Positions 41,468 through 50,991 of a stretch of DNA of 64,000 nucleotides are shown in pieces (positions within the stretch are counted from its first letter, which is position 1; each line of letters starts with the position of its first letter). A program made the translations under genes and the position numbers. This stretch comes from an uncultured Subdoligranulum sp. (GTDB taxonomy: Bacteria; Bacillota; Clostridia; Oscillospirales; Ruminococcaceae): the NCBI RefSeq assembly GCF_963931595.1, contig NZ_OZ007030.1:1480481-1544480 (forward strand), written 5' to 3'. Below the pieces are notes generated by a model. That model was given only the letters and a program-made list of their open reading frames with translations, ran no database searches and was not told the origin of the DNA.

Positions 41468-42616
41468 TTACTTTCCCTCCTGCTGTGCGTCCTCCCCTTC
41501 GGCAGGCTGTGCCGCCTCCGCTTCGGCCGCAGATTGATCTATCTCGTCCGGCGCCGGCGCGGGGGCTTCCCCGGCCGGTTCCGGTTCGGGATCTTCCAGT
41601 TCCTCAATGTCGGGGGCATCCAGGTCCAGTCCCGCCAGACGGGCGTTCATGGCATCGGTGGCCGCCACAAACTCTGCATGGGAGGCATTGGCCGGCAGCG
41701 TGTCGGGCGCAAAGCGGTTGCCCGCTTTGGCCTCCTTTTGAATGTCACGCACGGCCAGCGTTACCTGGAGCGTCTTGCCCCGGGCGCGGCGCATCCCCGC
41801 CAGCAGCAGGCAGAAGGCCGCCAATGCCGAGATGTAGGCCACCAGCTGGCTGGCCCGCAGGCCGGTACCGCCGATCAGCAGCGAGTCGGTGCGCAGGCCC
41901 TCGATCCAGCCGCGGCCCAGGCCGTACCAGATGGCGTACAGCAGGAAAAGCTGACCGTGGAACTTGCGGTGCTTGACATACAGCGCCAGCGCCACAAAGC
42001 CCACCAGGCACCAGATGCTCTCATACAGGAAGGTGGGATGCACCGGCATGCTGGGGTCCACCGTCACGCCGGCCGGCAGCGTGACCTGCACCGACTGCAG
42101 GTAGGCCTTGGTGCCCTCGCTGTACATGCCCCAGGGCAGCGTGGTGTTGGTGCCGAAGGCTTCCTGGTTCACAAAGTTGCCCCAGCGGCCGATGCCCTGC
42201 CCGATGAGGAAGCCCAGCGCCACCAGATCGAACAGCGGCAGCAGCGGCACCTTGCGCCATTTGGCGGCCAGACCGCCGAAGACAAAGGCGCCGATCACCG
42301 CGCCGTAAATGGCAATGCCGCCCAGGCGGATGTCCACCATCTCCCAGAGGCTGTGATACTGGAAGGGCGCCATGGCCACATAGTAGATGCGCGCACAGAC
42401 AATGGCCATCACGGTACCGATGGCCACAACATCCACCAGACGGTCGGAGTCAATGCCGAAGTCCGGGGCGTTGCGGAACGCATACAACAGCGCCAGCAGC
42501 ATGCCCACCGCAATGATAACGCCGTACCAATAGATATTGAATCCGCCGATGGACAGGGCCACCCGGTTGATGGTAAACGACAGGCCCAGTCCCGGGAATT
42601 GAACATGGTAGACCAT
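41468..42616 (-). CDS. lgt: Prolipoprotein diacylglyceryl transferase with acidic C-terminal tail
   Basis: This membrane enzyme adds diacylglyceryl to the lipobox Cys of prolipoproteins. The 382-aa protein has about seven helices and the Lgt signature GRWGNFVNQEAFG, plus GGIAIYGAVIGAF and GLRTDSLLIG. After about residue 285 a soluble tail of roughly 95 residues follows, rich in Ala, Glu, Asp and Pro, which most Lgt proteins lack. GAGGA precedes ATG 42616. The tail is probably cytoplasmic and disordered. Confidence 0.95.
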   Translation of the reverse strand: MVYHVQFPGLGLSFTINRVALSIGGFNIYWYGVIIAVGMLLALLYAFRNAPDFGIDSDRLVDVVAIGTVMAIVCARIYYVAMAPFQYHSLWEMVDIRLGGIAIYGAVIGAFVFGGLAAKWRKVPLLPLFDLVALGFLIGQGIGRWGNFVNQEAFGTNTTLPWGMYSEGTKAYLQSVQVTLPAGVTVDPSMPVHPTFLYESIWCLVGFVALALYVKHRKFHGQLFLLYAIWYGLGRGWIEGLRTDSLLIGGTGLRASQLVAYISALAAFCLLLAGMRRARGKTLQVTLAVRDIQKEAKAGNRFAPDTLPANASHAEFVAATDAMNARLAGLDLDAPDIEELEDPEPEPAGEAPAPAPDEIDQSAAEAEAAQPAEGEDAQQEGK

Positions 42617-42643
42617 AATACTTCCTCGATTTCTTCTATTATA

Positions 42644-43930
42644 TTACTGCGGGTCGATCTGCACGTAGGCGCGGTTTTCCTCCCGCAGCGCCGTCTGCAT
42701 CAGCGCATTGGCATCCTCCACCGTCAGCTCCGCCAGCGCCGCGATCTCATCGGCCAGCGTGCGGCCCTTCAGGCAGGCGGCGGCCGCTTCCTCGGCGGCA
42801 TCATCCACCGTCTCCACGTCGCCCAGCAGTTCGCCGTACATCTGGTTTTTCACCAGCAGGAACAGCTCCGGGTCGATGCCCTCGGTGCGCATCCGCTCGA
42901 TCTCCGCCTGGAGCATCTCGGTCACCTTCCGGGGTTCTTCGCTCTCCCCGGTGAAAGCTACCGCGCAGGCCCCCTGCACTGCCAGGAAGTCGCCGGAAAA
43001 CTCCGGGTTGACCAGGGCTTCATCGTACAGTTTCCGGTACAGGTTTGTCAGACCGCCCGCCACCAGATCGCCCAGCATGTCCAGCAGCAGTTCCCGCTTC
43101 AGGTCCCCGTGGGCCAGCGGCGGCTCCCGGTAGGCCACGCCGAAGCAGGGCTTGTTCACCGGCATGGTGAAATGCGCCTCCTTGCAGGGAATGGGGCCCG
43201 TTTCCGCCGGGATCTCCCATTCCACCTGGTGCGCCGCACGGGCCCGGTAGAGACCGTTGCGCTTGCAGGCTTCCACCGCCTGGTCCAGCGTGATCTTGCC
43301 CGCCACCGACAGCACCATGTTGGAGGGCGCATAAAAGGCTTTGGTGCAGCTGTAGAGCATCTGGGGCGTCAGCGTGGCGATGCTGTCCACCGTGCCGGCG
43401 ATGTCGTCCCGCAGGGGGTGGTCGGTGTACAGGCAGCGGAAGAGGGCGTTGAGCAGCCGCCAGTCGGGGCTGTCGTCGTACATCTTGATCTCCTGGCCGA
43501 TGATGCCCTGCTCCTTGGCGATGGTCTCCTTGGTGAACCAGGGTTTGCCCACCAGGCCCAGCAGAATGTCCAGATTTTCCTCGATTTTCTGGGTGGCCGA
43601 GAAGATATAGCAGGTGCGGTCATAGCTGGTGAAGGCATTGGCCGAAGCGCCGGTCTTGGCATAGAAGCTGAAGGAATCGCCCTGGGGCGTTTCGCACATT
43701 TTGTGTTCCAGGAAATGGGCCGTGCCGGCCGGCAGGGACACCGGTTTGCCGTCCAGCGTGAACTGGCGGTGGATGGAGCCGAAGGCGGTGGCATAGATGG
43801 CATGCACGCTGCTGTAGCCCGGCATGGTGCGGCAGAGCACCGTCAGGCCGCTGGGCAGCACCACCTTCTCGCAGCTGACGGCCGCGGCGGCCCGGGCCTG
43901 GGCGGCGGCGAATCGTTCGTTATTGGACAT
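42644..43930 (-). CDS. M16 family zinc peptidase, YmfH-like (active subunit)
   Basis: The 428-aa protein is an M16 peptidase of the kind encoded in pairs in Firmicutes. The inverted zinc motif HFLEH (in GTAHFLEHKMCETPQGDSF, near residue 75) is intact, and the downstream acidic ligand region is present. The start is ATG 43930, with AAAGGAGG about 8 nt upstream, and it overlaps the partner gene by 11 nt. Database names link this pair to elongation factor P modification, but the biochemical role is not settled. Confidence 0.9.
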   Translation of the reverse strand: MSNNERFAAAQARAAAAVSCEKVVLPSGLTVLCRTMPGYSSVHAIYATAFGSIHRQFTLDGKPVSLPAGTAHFLEHKMCETPQGDSFSFYAKTGASANAFTSYDRTCYIFSATQKIEENLDILLGLVGKPWFTKETIAKEQGIIGQEIKMYDDSPDWRLLNALFRCLYTDHPLRDDIAGTVDSIATLTPQMLYSCTKAFYAPSNMVLSVAGKITLDQAVEACKRNGLYRARAAHQVEWEIPAETGPIPCKEAHFTMPVNKPCFGVAYREPPLAHGDLKRELLLDMLGDLVAGGLTNLYRKLYDEALVNPEFSGDFLAVQGACAVAFTGESEEPRKVTEMLQAEIERMRTEGIDPELFLLVKNQMYGELLGDVETVDDAAEEAAAACLKGRTLADEIAALAELTVEDANALMQTALREENRAYVQIDPQ

Positions 43931-45218
43931 CTTCGGCGCCTCCTTTCCCCTGGGTGCCGGGTTTGGCCGTGACGGCATAGCAGACCGAATAGCTGTAACC
44001 CTGCAGGGCCTGGCGCACCTCGTCCAGCGACACAGCGCTGGTGAGCACCTTGCCGTATTCCGGCGGGTAGAGCGGCTCGTCCCGGGTGATCTGGCCGTAG
44101 TACCAGCCTTCCAGCGCGGCCAGACTGTCCCCCAGCGCGTCCATGCCGGAGAGCAGACTGCGGCGGCAGTCGTCCACCTCTTCCTGGGTGATGGGGCCGT
44201 TCTTGAGGGCCTCCCACTCGGCCAGAATGGCCGCTTCGGCCTGCTCCTCCCGGCCCGGTTCCACGCCGGAATCGATCATCATCACGCCGGTGGCCCGCTG
44301 GGCCGCCGAACCGCAGTAATAGCACAGCGACTGCTTTTCCCGCACGTTGCGGAACAGCCGGCTGGTGGCGGAACCGCCCAGCACGCTCATGGCCACCCGC
44401 AGGATGCTGACACTGGGCGGGTTGGGGTTGTCCCCCGCCGTGAACAGCATGCAGAGTTTGGCCTGGGTCAGGCCGGGGATCTCCTCCCGGTAATGCTGCA
44501 CCGGCGCGGCGGGCATCCCCATGGGCGCCGCAAAGGGCTGGGGCTGCCGGGCAAGGTGCTGCAGCTTCTGCAGAAGAAGATCCGCCACCCGGGCCTCGTT
44601 CGCCCCCTGTACCATGACATCGATGGTGGCGCTGGAGAGAATCCGGTCATACTCCGCCTTCAGGCTGGCGGGCGTCACATGGACCAGTTCCCCGGGATAG
44701 CCGCCCAGCTCGATGCCCGCCGGGGAATCCCCGAAGAATTTGCGCCGCGCCTGGCGCACGCAGTAGAGCCGCTTGGAGTTGAACTCCGCTTCCAGCCGCC
44801 GGGCCTGGGTCTCCGTCTCGATGCGCACGGCCTCGGCGTCAAAGACACCGTCCACCAGGTAGGGGTCGAAGATCGTGCCGAAGACAATGTCGGCATAGGC
44901 GTCCGTCAGGTTCTCCCCGTTCAGGGCGTAGCGGTCCTGGATGCCGCAGATATCCGCCGAGAGAATGCGGTCCGTCCCGGCGTTGGAGAGATCCACCCCC
45001 AAATCGGCACCGTACAGTTCGGCCAGCCGGCGGGACAGTGCCGTCATATCCGGGCAGGCCGCATAGCCGCGCTCCAGCACCAGGGCCAGCACGGCGGCAT
45101 CGGTGGCGGACTCCCGCCGCGCCGGAAAGCGCAGATGGATGGTGATGCGGCAGCGATTGAATTTTGAAGCGTCCAGCGTCGTGATGAAGACACCGGGCGC
45201 GAGTTGCTTACGTTCCAA
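43920..45218 (-). CDS. M16 family peptidase homologue, YmfF-like (inactive partner)
   Basis: The 432-aa protein has the two-domain M16 fold, but the HxxEH motif is lost: the aligned place reads LVLERGYAAC. It is therefore likely a structural partner of the active subunit that follows. The start is TTG 45218: AAAGGA lies 8 nt upstream, and the promoter at 45252-45280 excludes the longer frame from 45308. It is the first gene of the operon with lgt and folD. Confidence 0.88.
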   Translation of the reverse strand: MERKQLAPGVFITTLDASKFNRCRITIHLRFPARRESATDAAVLALVLERGYAACPDMTALSRRLAELYGADLGVDLSNAGTDRILSADICGIQDRYALNGENLTDAYADIVFGTIFDPYLVDGVFDAEAVRIETETQARRLEAEFNSKRLYCVRQARRKFFGDSPAGIELGGYPGELVHVTPASLKAEYDRILSSATIDVMVQGANEARVADLLLQKLQHLARQPQPFAAPMGMPAAPVQHYREEIPGLTQAKLCMLFTAGDNPNPPSVSILRVAMSVLGGSATSRLFRNVREKQSLCYYCGSAAQRATGVMMIDSGVEPGREEQAEAAILAEWEALKNGPITQEEVDDCRRSLLSGMDALGDSLAALEGWYYGQITRDEPLYPPEYGKVLTSAVSLDEVRQALQGYSYSVCYAVTAKPGTQGKGGAEDVQ

Positions 45219-45251
45219 AGTGTTATTCCTTTCCAACAAATAGATATCGGT

Positions 45252-45280
45252 ATTATACCGCTTGCGTCCCCAAAAGTAAA
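45252..45280 (-). promoter_or_regulatory. Promoter of the M16-lgt-folD operon
   Basis: On the minus strand TTTACT (45275-45280), 17 nt and consensus TATAAT (45252-45257). Confidence 0.72.
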
Positions 45281-45350
45281 CCGACCCGCTCAAAATCCTC
45301 CCCTGCAAAAAGGAATTTTAGGTAAAACTTTGAATTTTTTCAAAAAATGA

Positions 45351-45381
45351 TTGACGCACACCGGGTTTGCTGCGGTATTAT
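45351..45381 (+). promoter_or_regulatory. Possible promoter of the MATE gene
   Basis: TTGACG (45351-45356) and TATTAT (45376-45381) with a rather long 19-nt spacer. Confidence 0.45.
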
Positions 45382-45471
45382 AGAAGGTACGGAGGGAGAA
45401 TGTTGCCGCAGGTTCCGCCGGGCACCAAACCACTTGTGCCCACTTTGCGGACGGAGCCGGGGCTTTTGCAC

Positions 45472-46824
45472 ATGGAAAAAAATCTTACCACCGGCAGCGT
45501 ACTGCGCAATGTGCTGTACTTTTCGCTGCCCTATCTTTTATCCTATTTTCTGCAGCTGCTCTACGGCATGGCCGACCTGTTCATCATCGGCCAGTATGAG
45601 GGCGCAGCCTCCACCACCGCCGTCTCGGTGGGCAGCCAGGTCATGCACATGATCACCGTCATGATCGTGGGACTGGCCATGGGCACCACCGTCAGCATCG
45701 GGCGGGCCATCGGCGCCCAGGACCACAAGAAAACCTCCGCCGTCATCGGCAACACCGTCTCGCTGTTCATGGCGGTGTCCGTCGCCCTGATGGTGGTCTT
45801 CCTGGCGCTGGTGCGCCCCATCGTGGCCGTCATGTCCACCCCCGAGGAAGCCGTGGCCGGCACCACCGCCTACCTGACCATCTGCTTCATCGGCATCCCC
45901 TGTATCACCGCCTACAACATCATCAGTTCCATCTTCCGGGGAATGGGCGATTCCAAAAGCCCCATGTACTTCATCGCCGTGGCCTGTGTGGCCAACATCG
46001 CCCTGGACTATCTGTTCATCGGCGCCATGGGACTGGGCCCCGCCGGTGCGGCCCTGGGCACCACCCTCTCCCAGGCCATCAGCGTGGTGGTATCCCTGGT
46101 GGTGATCCTCAAGCGGGAGACCGGCATCAAACTCCACCGCCGGGACCTCCGTCCCCGGCGGGGCGTTCTGCAGCAGATTCTCAAGATCGGCCTTCCCGTG
46201 GCGTTCCAGGACGGGTTCATCCAGATCGCCTTCCTGGTCATCACCATCATCGCCAACCGCCGCGGCCTGAGCGACGCCGCCGCCGTGGGCATTGTGGAAA
46301 AGGTCATCAGCTTCCTGTTCCTGGTGCCGTCCTCCATGCTGTCCACCGTCTCGGCGCTGGGCGCCCAGAACATCGGCGCCGGCAAACACGACCGCGCCGC
46401 CCAAACCCTGCGGTACGCCATCCTCATAGCCACCGGGTTCGGCTTCTGCGTCAGCATCCTCATGCAGTGGATCGCCGAGCCGGTGGTGGGACTGTTCACC
46501 ACAGATGCCATCGTCGTGGTGGCCGGCGGGCAGTACATCCGCGGCTACATCTGGGACTGCCTGTTTGCCGGTATCCATTTCAGTTTCAGCGGGTATTTCT
46601 GCGCCTACGGCCGGTCGGAGATCTCCTTTTTGCACAACATCTGCGCCATCCTGCTCATGCGCATTCCCGGCGTCTACCTGATGTCGGTGCTCTTCCCCGA
46701 CACGCTGCTGCCCATGGGCCTGGCCACCGTCTGCGGCTCTGTGCTCTCGGTGCTCATCTGTGTGGGCGCCTACCTCTATCTCAAACGGCGCGGCTGCTTC
46801 AGCGGCGCTGCCGTGCGGGCCTGA
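45472..46824 (+). CDS. MATE family efflux transporter
   Basis: The 450-aa membrane protein has about twelve helices and the MATE layout. It opens MEKNLTTGSVLRNVLYFSLP, followed by GMADLFIIGQYEGAASTTAV and, in the second half, GLPVAFQDGFIQIAF. Such proteins export drugs or metabolites with Na+ or H+. The family alignment favours ATG 45472. An upstream ATG at 45400 has a stronger GGAGGG site and would add 24 non-hydrophobic residues, so the start is uncertain. It stands alone, with a terminator shared with the convergent aspartokinase gene. Confidence 0.9.
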   Translation: MEKNLTTGSVLRNVLYFSLPYLLSYFLQLLYGMADLFIIGQYEGAASTTAVSVGSQVMHMITVMIVGLAMGTTVSIGRAIGAQDHKKTSAVIGNTVSLFMAVSVALMVVFLALVRPIVAVMSTPEEAVAGTTAYLTICFIGIPCITAYNIISSIFRGMGDSKSPMYFIAVACVANIALDYLFIGAMGLGPAGAALGTTLSQAISVVVSLVVILKRETGIKLHRRDLRPRRGVLQQILKIGLPVAFQDGFIQIAFLVITIIANRRGLSDAAAVGIVEKVISFLFLVPSSMLSTVSALGAQNIGAGKHDRAAQTLRYAILIATGFGFCVSILMQWIAEPVVGLFTTDAIVVVAGGQYIRGYIWDCLFAGIHFSFSGYFCAYGRSEISFLHNICAILLMRIPGVYLMSVLFPDTLLPMGLATVCGSVLSVLICVGAYLYLKRRGCFSGAAVRA

Positions 46825-46833
46825 TTCCCACAA

Positions 46834-46883
46834 GATAACAAAATCCTCCGCACACGGCACTGTGTGCGGAGGATTTTGTTATC
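46834..46883. terminator. Bidirectional terminator between MATE and aspartokinase
   Basis: A perfect 22-bp inverted repeat (46834-46855 with 46862-46883) with a 6-nt loop. GC-rich near the loop and A/T-rich outside, it works in both directions. Confidence 0.92.
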
Positions 46884-46894
46884 AGAAAGACCGA

Positions 46895-48103
46895 TCAGTT
46901 GATGAAAGCGTCATGGATGGCCGCCACAGCCTTGTCGGCATCCTTCTTGTCGATGATGACGCTGATCTTGATCTCGCTGGTGGAGATCATCTTGATGTTG
47001 ATGTTCTGGCTGAACAGCGCCTCGAACATGGTGGAGGCCACGCCGGAATGGCTCTGCATGCCGGCGCCCACGATGGAGACCTTGGCGGACTCCTTGTCGA
47101 CGCTGATATCGCCGCCGCCGAACCGGGAGGAAGCAGCCTGCAGGGCGGAGACAGCCGACTCGGCGTCTCCCAGCGGCACCGTGAAGCTCAGGTCCTTCTT
47201 GCCTTCCTCATTGCCGGAGCTCTGCAGGATGATATCCACGTTGATGTTCTTCTGGGCCAGCAGGCTGAACACCTTGAAGGACATACCCGGCACATCCGGG
47301 ACATTCTTGATAGAGACAACCGCGACATCGTTATCCTTCGCCACGCCTTTGATCAGCATACCTTCCACTTTGGTTTCCTCCTTTACGATGGTGCCGGGCA
47401 CCGGGTTGATGCTGGAGATGACTTCCAGCTCCACGTTGTATTTCTTGGCCAGTTCGACGCTGCGGTTGTTGAGCACCTGGGCGCCCAGCGAGGCAAGTTC
47501 CAGCATCTCGTCAAACGTAATTTCCTTCAGTTTGGTTGCCTTGGGGATCTTGCGGGGGTCAGCGGTGTAGACGCCTTCCACGTCGGTGTAGATCTGGCAG
47601 CGGTCGGCGTGCAGCGCTGCGGCCAGCGCCACAGCGGAGGTATCGCTGCCGCCGCGGCCCAGCGTCGTGATGTCGTCCGAACGGTTGATGCCCTGGAAAC
47701 CGGCCACCACCACCACACGGTTGCGGGCCAGCTCACTTTCCACGCGCTCGGTGTCCAGACGCTTGATGCGCGCCTTGGAGTAGGCACGGTCGGTGTTGAA
47801 GCCTGCCTGCCAGCCCGTCAGGCTGATGGCGGAAACGCCCAGTTCCTGCAGCGCCATGGTCAGCAGCGCGATGGAAATCTGCTCGCCGGTGGCCAGCAGC
47901 ATATCCATCTCCCGGTGGGACGGATCCGAGGTGATCTCGGCCGCCTTGGCGATGAGGTCATCGGTGGTATCGCCCTGGGCGGACACCACCACCACCACGT
48001 CGTTGCCGGCGTTGCGCGTATTCATGACGATGCGCGCCACGTTGAAAATGCGGTTGCGGTCCTTTACCGACGTACCGCCGAATTTTTGCACGATCAAAGC
48101 CAT
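46895..48103 (-). CDS. Aspartate kinase
   Basis: This 402-aa enzyme phosphorylates aspartate, the entry to lysine, threonine and methionine synthesis. The N-terminal kinase domain starts MALIVQKFGGTSV and contains GFQGINRSDDITTLGRGGSD. Two ACT domains (after about residue 265, including the closing MISTSEIKISVIIDKKDADK) provide feedback control. The size matches the LysC class that makes an internal beta subunit in Bacillus. AGGAGG precedes ATG 48103; the longer frame starts inside thrB. It is the last gene of the hom-thrB operon, so threonine pathway feedback is likely. Confidence 0.95.
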   Translation of the reverse strand: MALIVQKFGGTSVKDRNRIFNVARIVMNTRNAGNDVVVVVSAQGDTTDDLIAKAAEITSDPSHREMDMLLATGEQISIALLTMALQELGVSAISLTGWQAGFNTDRAYSKARIKRLDTERVESELARNRVVVVAGFQGINRSDDITTLGRGGSDTSAVALAAALHADRCQIYTDVEGVYTADPRKIPKATKLKEITFDEMLELASLGAQVLNNRSVELAKKYNVELEVISSINPVPGTIVKEETKVEGMLIKGVAKDNDVAVVSIKNVPDVPGMSFKVFSLLAQKNINVDIILQSSGNEEGKKDLSFTVPLGDAESAVSALQAASSRFGGGDISVDKESAKVSIVGAGMQSHSGVASTMFEALFSQNINIKMISTSEIKISVIIDKKDADKAVAAIHDAFIN

Positions 48104-48140
48104 AGGTATCCTCTTCCTCCTCAATCTATGCGCAGGCTTT

Positions 48141-49031
48141 TTACTCCACCACCGCGCCGGTGTTGTCCGCCAGCAGTCGATGCACGGTAAAATGCCGGAG
48201 CAGCTCACTCTGCTGCAGTGCCGCTGCAGCCCGGTCAAAGAAGGCGGTATCGTCCTTGTGGACCACCGCCATGATGGTGGGGCCGGCCCCCGAAATGTAC
48301 ACCGCCAGCGCCCCCAGGTCCAGGGCCAGTTCAAAGACTTCGTCGCCGCCCTGAATCAGCGGCAGCCGGTACTGCTGGTGCAGCGCATCCTTGGTGGCCA
48401 CCCCCAGCAGCGCATAGTCGCCGTCGCAGAAGGCGGCCGTGGCCAGGGCTGCACGGGACAGGTTATACACCGCATCCTTGTGGCTGACCATCTGGGGCAG
48501 CGCGGCGCGCGCCTTGGCGGTCAGCAGCCGGAAATCCGGCACGAACGCCGCAAAGGCCAGTTCCAGGTCGATGTCCTTCTTGACGGTGTAGACCTGGCCT
48601 TCGTCGATGACGCTGGTGACAAAACCGCCCAGCATGGCCGGAGCCACGTTGTCGGGATGGCCCTCGATGGCGGTGGCCAGCGTCAGCATCTGGCGCTTGG
48701 TCAGCTTGTTGCCCAGCAGCGCATTGGCGCCCAGGATGCCCGCCACGATACAGGCGGAACTGGAACCCAGGCCCCGGGCCATGGGGATATCGTTGCGCTG
48801 GGTGATGCGCAGGCCCCGCATGGGAATGCCCAGCTGGTCGTACACCACCCGCGCCGAGCGATAGACCAGGTTGTTGGAGCCGGCCGGCACATGGGTGCCG
48901 TCCACAGAGGAAATCTGGATGCCGCTGCACTCCTCGAAGGTGAAGACGTTGTGCATCGAGACCGCCAGGCCCAGCGAGTCAAAGCCCGCGCCCACGTTGG
49001 CGCTCGTCGCAGGAACCGTTACCTTTACCAT
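48141..49031 (-). CDS. thrB: Homoserine kinase
   Basis: This 296-aa GHMP kinase phosphorylates homoserine with ATP in threonine synthesis. It starts MVKVTVPATSANVGAGFDSL. The nucleotide loop is PMARGLGSSSACIVAG, and the late GHMP motif is VYISGAGPTIMAVV. The start at 49031 gives the usual N-terminus; the longer frame reads through hom. It follows hom after 31 nt. Threonine synthase is not in the window. Confidence 0.95.
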   Translation of the reverse strand: MVKVTVPATSANVGAGFDSLGLAVSMHNVFTFEECSGIQISSVDGTHVPAGSNNLVYRSARVVYDQLGIPMRGLRITQRNDIPMARGLGSSSACIVAGILGANALLGNKLTKRQMLTLATAIEGHPDNVAPAMLGGFVTSVIDEGQVYTVKKDIDLELAFAAFVPDFRLLTAKARAALPQMVSHKDAVYNLSRAALATAAFCDGDYALLGVATKDALHQQYRLPLIQGGDEVFELALDLGALAVYISGAGPTIMAVVHKDDTAFFDRAAAALQQSELLRHFTVHRLLADNTGAVVE

Positions 49032-49062
49032 ATGAGAGCTCCCTCTCTTTCGTGATTTGTAT

Positions 49063-50292
49063 TCAGTCCGCCAGCTGCTTGAGCACCAGCGCCACTTTCC
49101 CGCCGAGGACCTCGATCTTGCCGCGGATCTCCTCCAGCTGGTCCACGGTGGCCGCATCGATGCGGTAGGCCGCCTGGTCCTGCTCCTCCAGCACCACATG
49201 GCCCGCGCCCGCCACCTTGGGCAGCAGCGCCGCCGCCACACCGCACACCCGGATGTACCAGGCGTAGGTGCCGGGGTCCTTCACCATACCCTCCAGCTTG
49301 GGGGCGGGTTTCCAGAAGAGGCTGTCATGGACTTTGACGCCCTCCTTGAGGGCATCGATCACATCGGCCACCACGGCGCTGGCCGTGGGCAGCTTGCCGG
49401 CGCCCTTGCCGTAGAAGACCACATCGCCCAGCATATCGCCCTGCATGAGCACCGCATTGAAGACATCGTCCACGCCCGCCAACTGGTTGGAGTTGGGCAC
49501 CAGCATGGGCTCCACGCCCACCGCCATCCGACCGTTCTCCCCCTCGTCGTACCAGGCGATGAGTTTGATGGCGCTGTCCAGCTTTTCCGCCGCCTTGATG
49601 TCGGTGACGGTGATGTCCCGGATACCCCGGGTGGGGATGTTGTCGGGATAGATGTGGTGCCCGCAGGCAAGGCTGGCCAGAATGGCGATCTTACGGCAGG
49701 CGTCGCGGCCGTCCACATCGTCGCCGGGGTCCTTCGTTTCGGCATAGCCCAGCTGCTGGGCGATCTTGAGGGCTTCCGCAAAGCCCATATTCTCCCGCTT
49801 CATCTTGGTGAGCATGAAGTTGGTGGTGCCGTTCACAATGCCCTGGATGCGGCTGATATGGTTGGCCGCCAGGCACTGATGCATCGGGGTGATGATGGGG
49901 GTGCCGCCGCCCACGCTGGCCTCAAACAGGAAGGCCACACCGTGCTCCCGCGCCAGCGCCAGCAGTTCGGCGCCGTAGGTGGCCACCATCTCCTTGTTGG
50001 AGGTGCAGACGCTGCGGCCGCTCTCCAGGCACTGCCGCACATACGGGTAGGCAAACTTGGTGCCGCCGATGGTCTCCACCACCACCTTGACCTCCGGATC
50101 GGCCAGGATGGTGTCCAGGGAATTGGTGAACAGGGCCGCATCCGGCGAACCGGAAAAGTCCCGCACATCCAGAATGTATTTCACTTCCACCGGCTCGCCG
50201 GCACGGCGGGCAATGGATGCCGCATTGCGGCGGCAGACCTCCAGCACGCCGCTGCCGACGGTGCCGAAGCCCATGATTGCGATTTTAGCCAT
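49063..50292 (-). CDS. hom: Homoserine dehydrogenase
   Basis: This 409-aa enzyme reduces aspartate semialdehyde to homoserine. It has the nucleotide fold IAIMGFGTVGSGVLEV, catalytic segment IVNGTTNFMLTKM and GYAETKDPGDDVDGRDACRK with the active-site acids and Lys. The C-terminal 80 residues form an ACT domain (GTYAWYIRVCGVAAALLPKV). It lies 46 nt after the ACT-domain protein gene and before thrB. Confidence 0.95.
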   Translation of the reverse strand: MAKIAIMGFGTVGSGVLEVCRRNAASIARRAGEPVEVKYILDVRDFSGSPDAALFTNSLDTILADPEVKVVVETIGGTKFAYPYVRQCLESGRSVCTSNKEMVATYGAELLALAREHGVAFLFEASVGGGTPIITPMHQCLAANHISRIQGIVNGTTNFMLTKMKRENMGFAEALKIAQQLGYAETKDPGDDVDGRDACRKIAILASLACGHHIYPDNIPTRGIRDITVTDIKAAEKLDSAIKLIAWYDEGENGRMAVGVEPMLVPNSNQLAGVDDVFNAVLMQGDMLGDVVFYGKGAGKLPTASAVVADVIDALKEGVKVHDSLFWKPAPKLEGMVKDPGTYAWYIRVCGVAAALLPKVAGAGHVVLEEQDQAAYRIDAATVDQLEEIRGKIEVLGGKVALVLKQLAD

Positions 50293-50338
50293 CTATGTTT
50301 CCCCCTTACTTGCTTATCAAAGGCCGGCTGCCCCCGCT

Positions 50339-50767
50339 TCAGGCCCCCCGGTGGATCTCCACCACACAGGGCTGATGGGACAGGCGGGTGAGCATCTCCT
50401 CCACCGGCATCTGCATCGTGCCGGTGCGCACCGTGACTTCCACCTGGGCCGCGCCGTTCTCCGGCCGGGACTGGGTGATGGTCACGATGGAAGCGCCGGC
50501 GGCGGAAATGCCCGACAGCAGCGCCTGCAAAGCGCCTGTTTTATCCAGCAGGGTGGCCACCACCGTGATGGACTCCCGCCCTGCTTCGGCGTCAAACACC
50601 GTATCCTTATATTTATAAAAGGCACTGCGGGAAATGCCTGCCTGACGAGCCGCCGTAGAAATGTTGGTCACCGCACCAGAAGCCAGCAGTTCCTTGGCCT
50701 GCAACACCTTGAGAAACACTTCCGGCAGAACGGCCGCATCCACCAGCAGGAATCGGCGATCCGGCAT
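50339..50767 (-). CDS. ACT domain protein, UPF0735/PheB-like
   Basis: The 142-aa protein has an N-terminal helix-turn-helix-like part (AKELLASGAVTNISTAARQA, ISRSAFYKYKDTVFDA) and a C-terminal ACT domain (SITVVATLLDKTGALQALLS). Proteins of this family precede hom or lie near aromatic amino acid genes in Firmicutes and are suspected amino-acid-sensing regulators. The start is ATG 50767 with AAGGAGG upstream. As first gene of the hom-thrB-aspartokinase operon it may control it. Confidence 0.88.
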   Translation of the reverse strand: MPDRRFLLVDAAVLPEVFLKVLQAKELLASGAVTNISTAARQAGISRSAFYKYKDTVFDAEAGRESITVVATLLDKTGALQALLSGISAAGASIVTITQSRPENGAAQVEVTVRTGTMQMPVEEMLTRLSHQPCVVEIHRGA

Positions 50768-50809
50768 GTTGTCCCCTCCTTGCGTACAGTTGTAGTTTCG
50801 ACAAGCATC

Positions 50810-50838
50810 ATCATACCACCGAAACCACCACTTTGCAA
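50810..50838 (-). promoter_or_regulatory. Promoter of the hom operon
   Basis: On the minus strand TTGCAA (50833-50838), 17 nt and TATGAT (50810-50815). The leader is short, so no attenuator fits in. Confidence 0.7.
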
Positions 50839-50937
50839 GCCTCTTGCCCCGCCTTTTGCCCGTTTTTGGCATTTTGCACAGCGTTCCACCACTTTGCCAC
50901 CTGTTTTTCTACGGCAGCTTTTTGTGCGCGAGTGAAA

Positions 50938-50976
50938 AACAGACGACCACCCCGATGCAGTGCATCGGGGTGGTCG
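50938..50976 (-). terminator. Terminator of the penicillin-binding protein gene
   Basis: A near-perfect 16-bp stem (centred on 50960) followed on the minus strand by TCTGTTTTTC, 16 nt after the stop codon. Confidence 0.9.
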
Positions 50977-50991
50977 CAAAGAGTTACAGCA

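Noticed and set aside
40601-43972. Plus-strand frame of more than 1100 codons opposite folD, lgt and an M16 gene
   Set aside because: Its length comes from codon bias of three opposing genes; the minus-strand frames hold all motifs.
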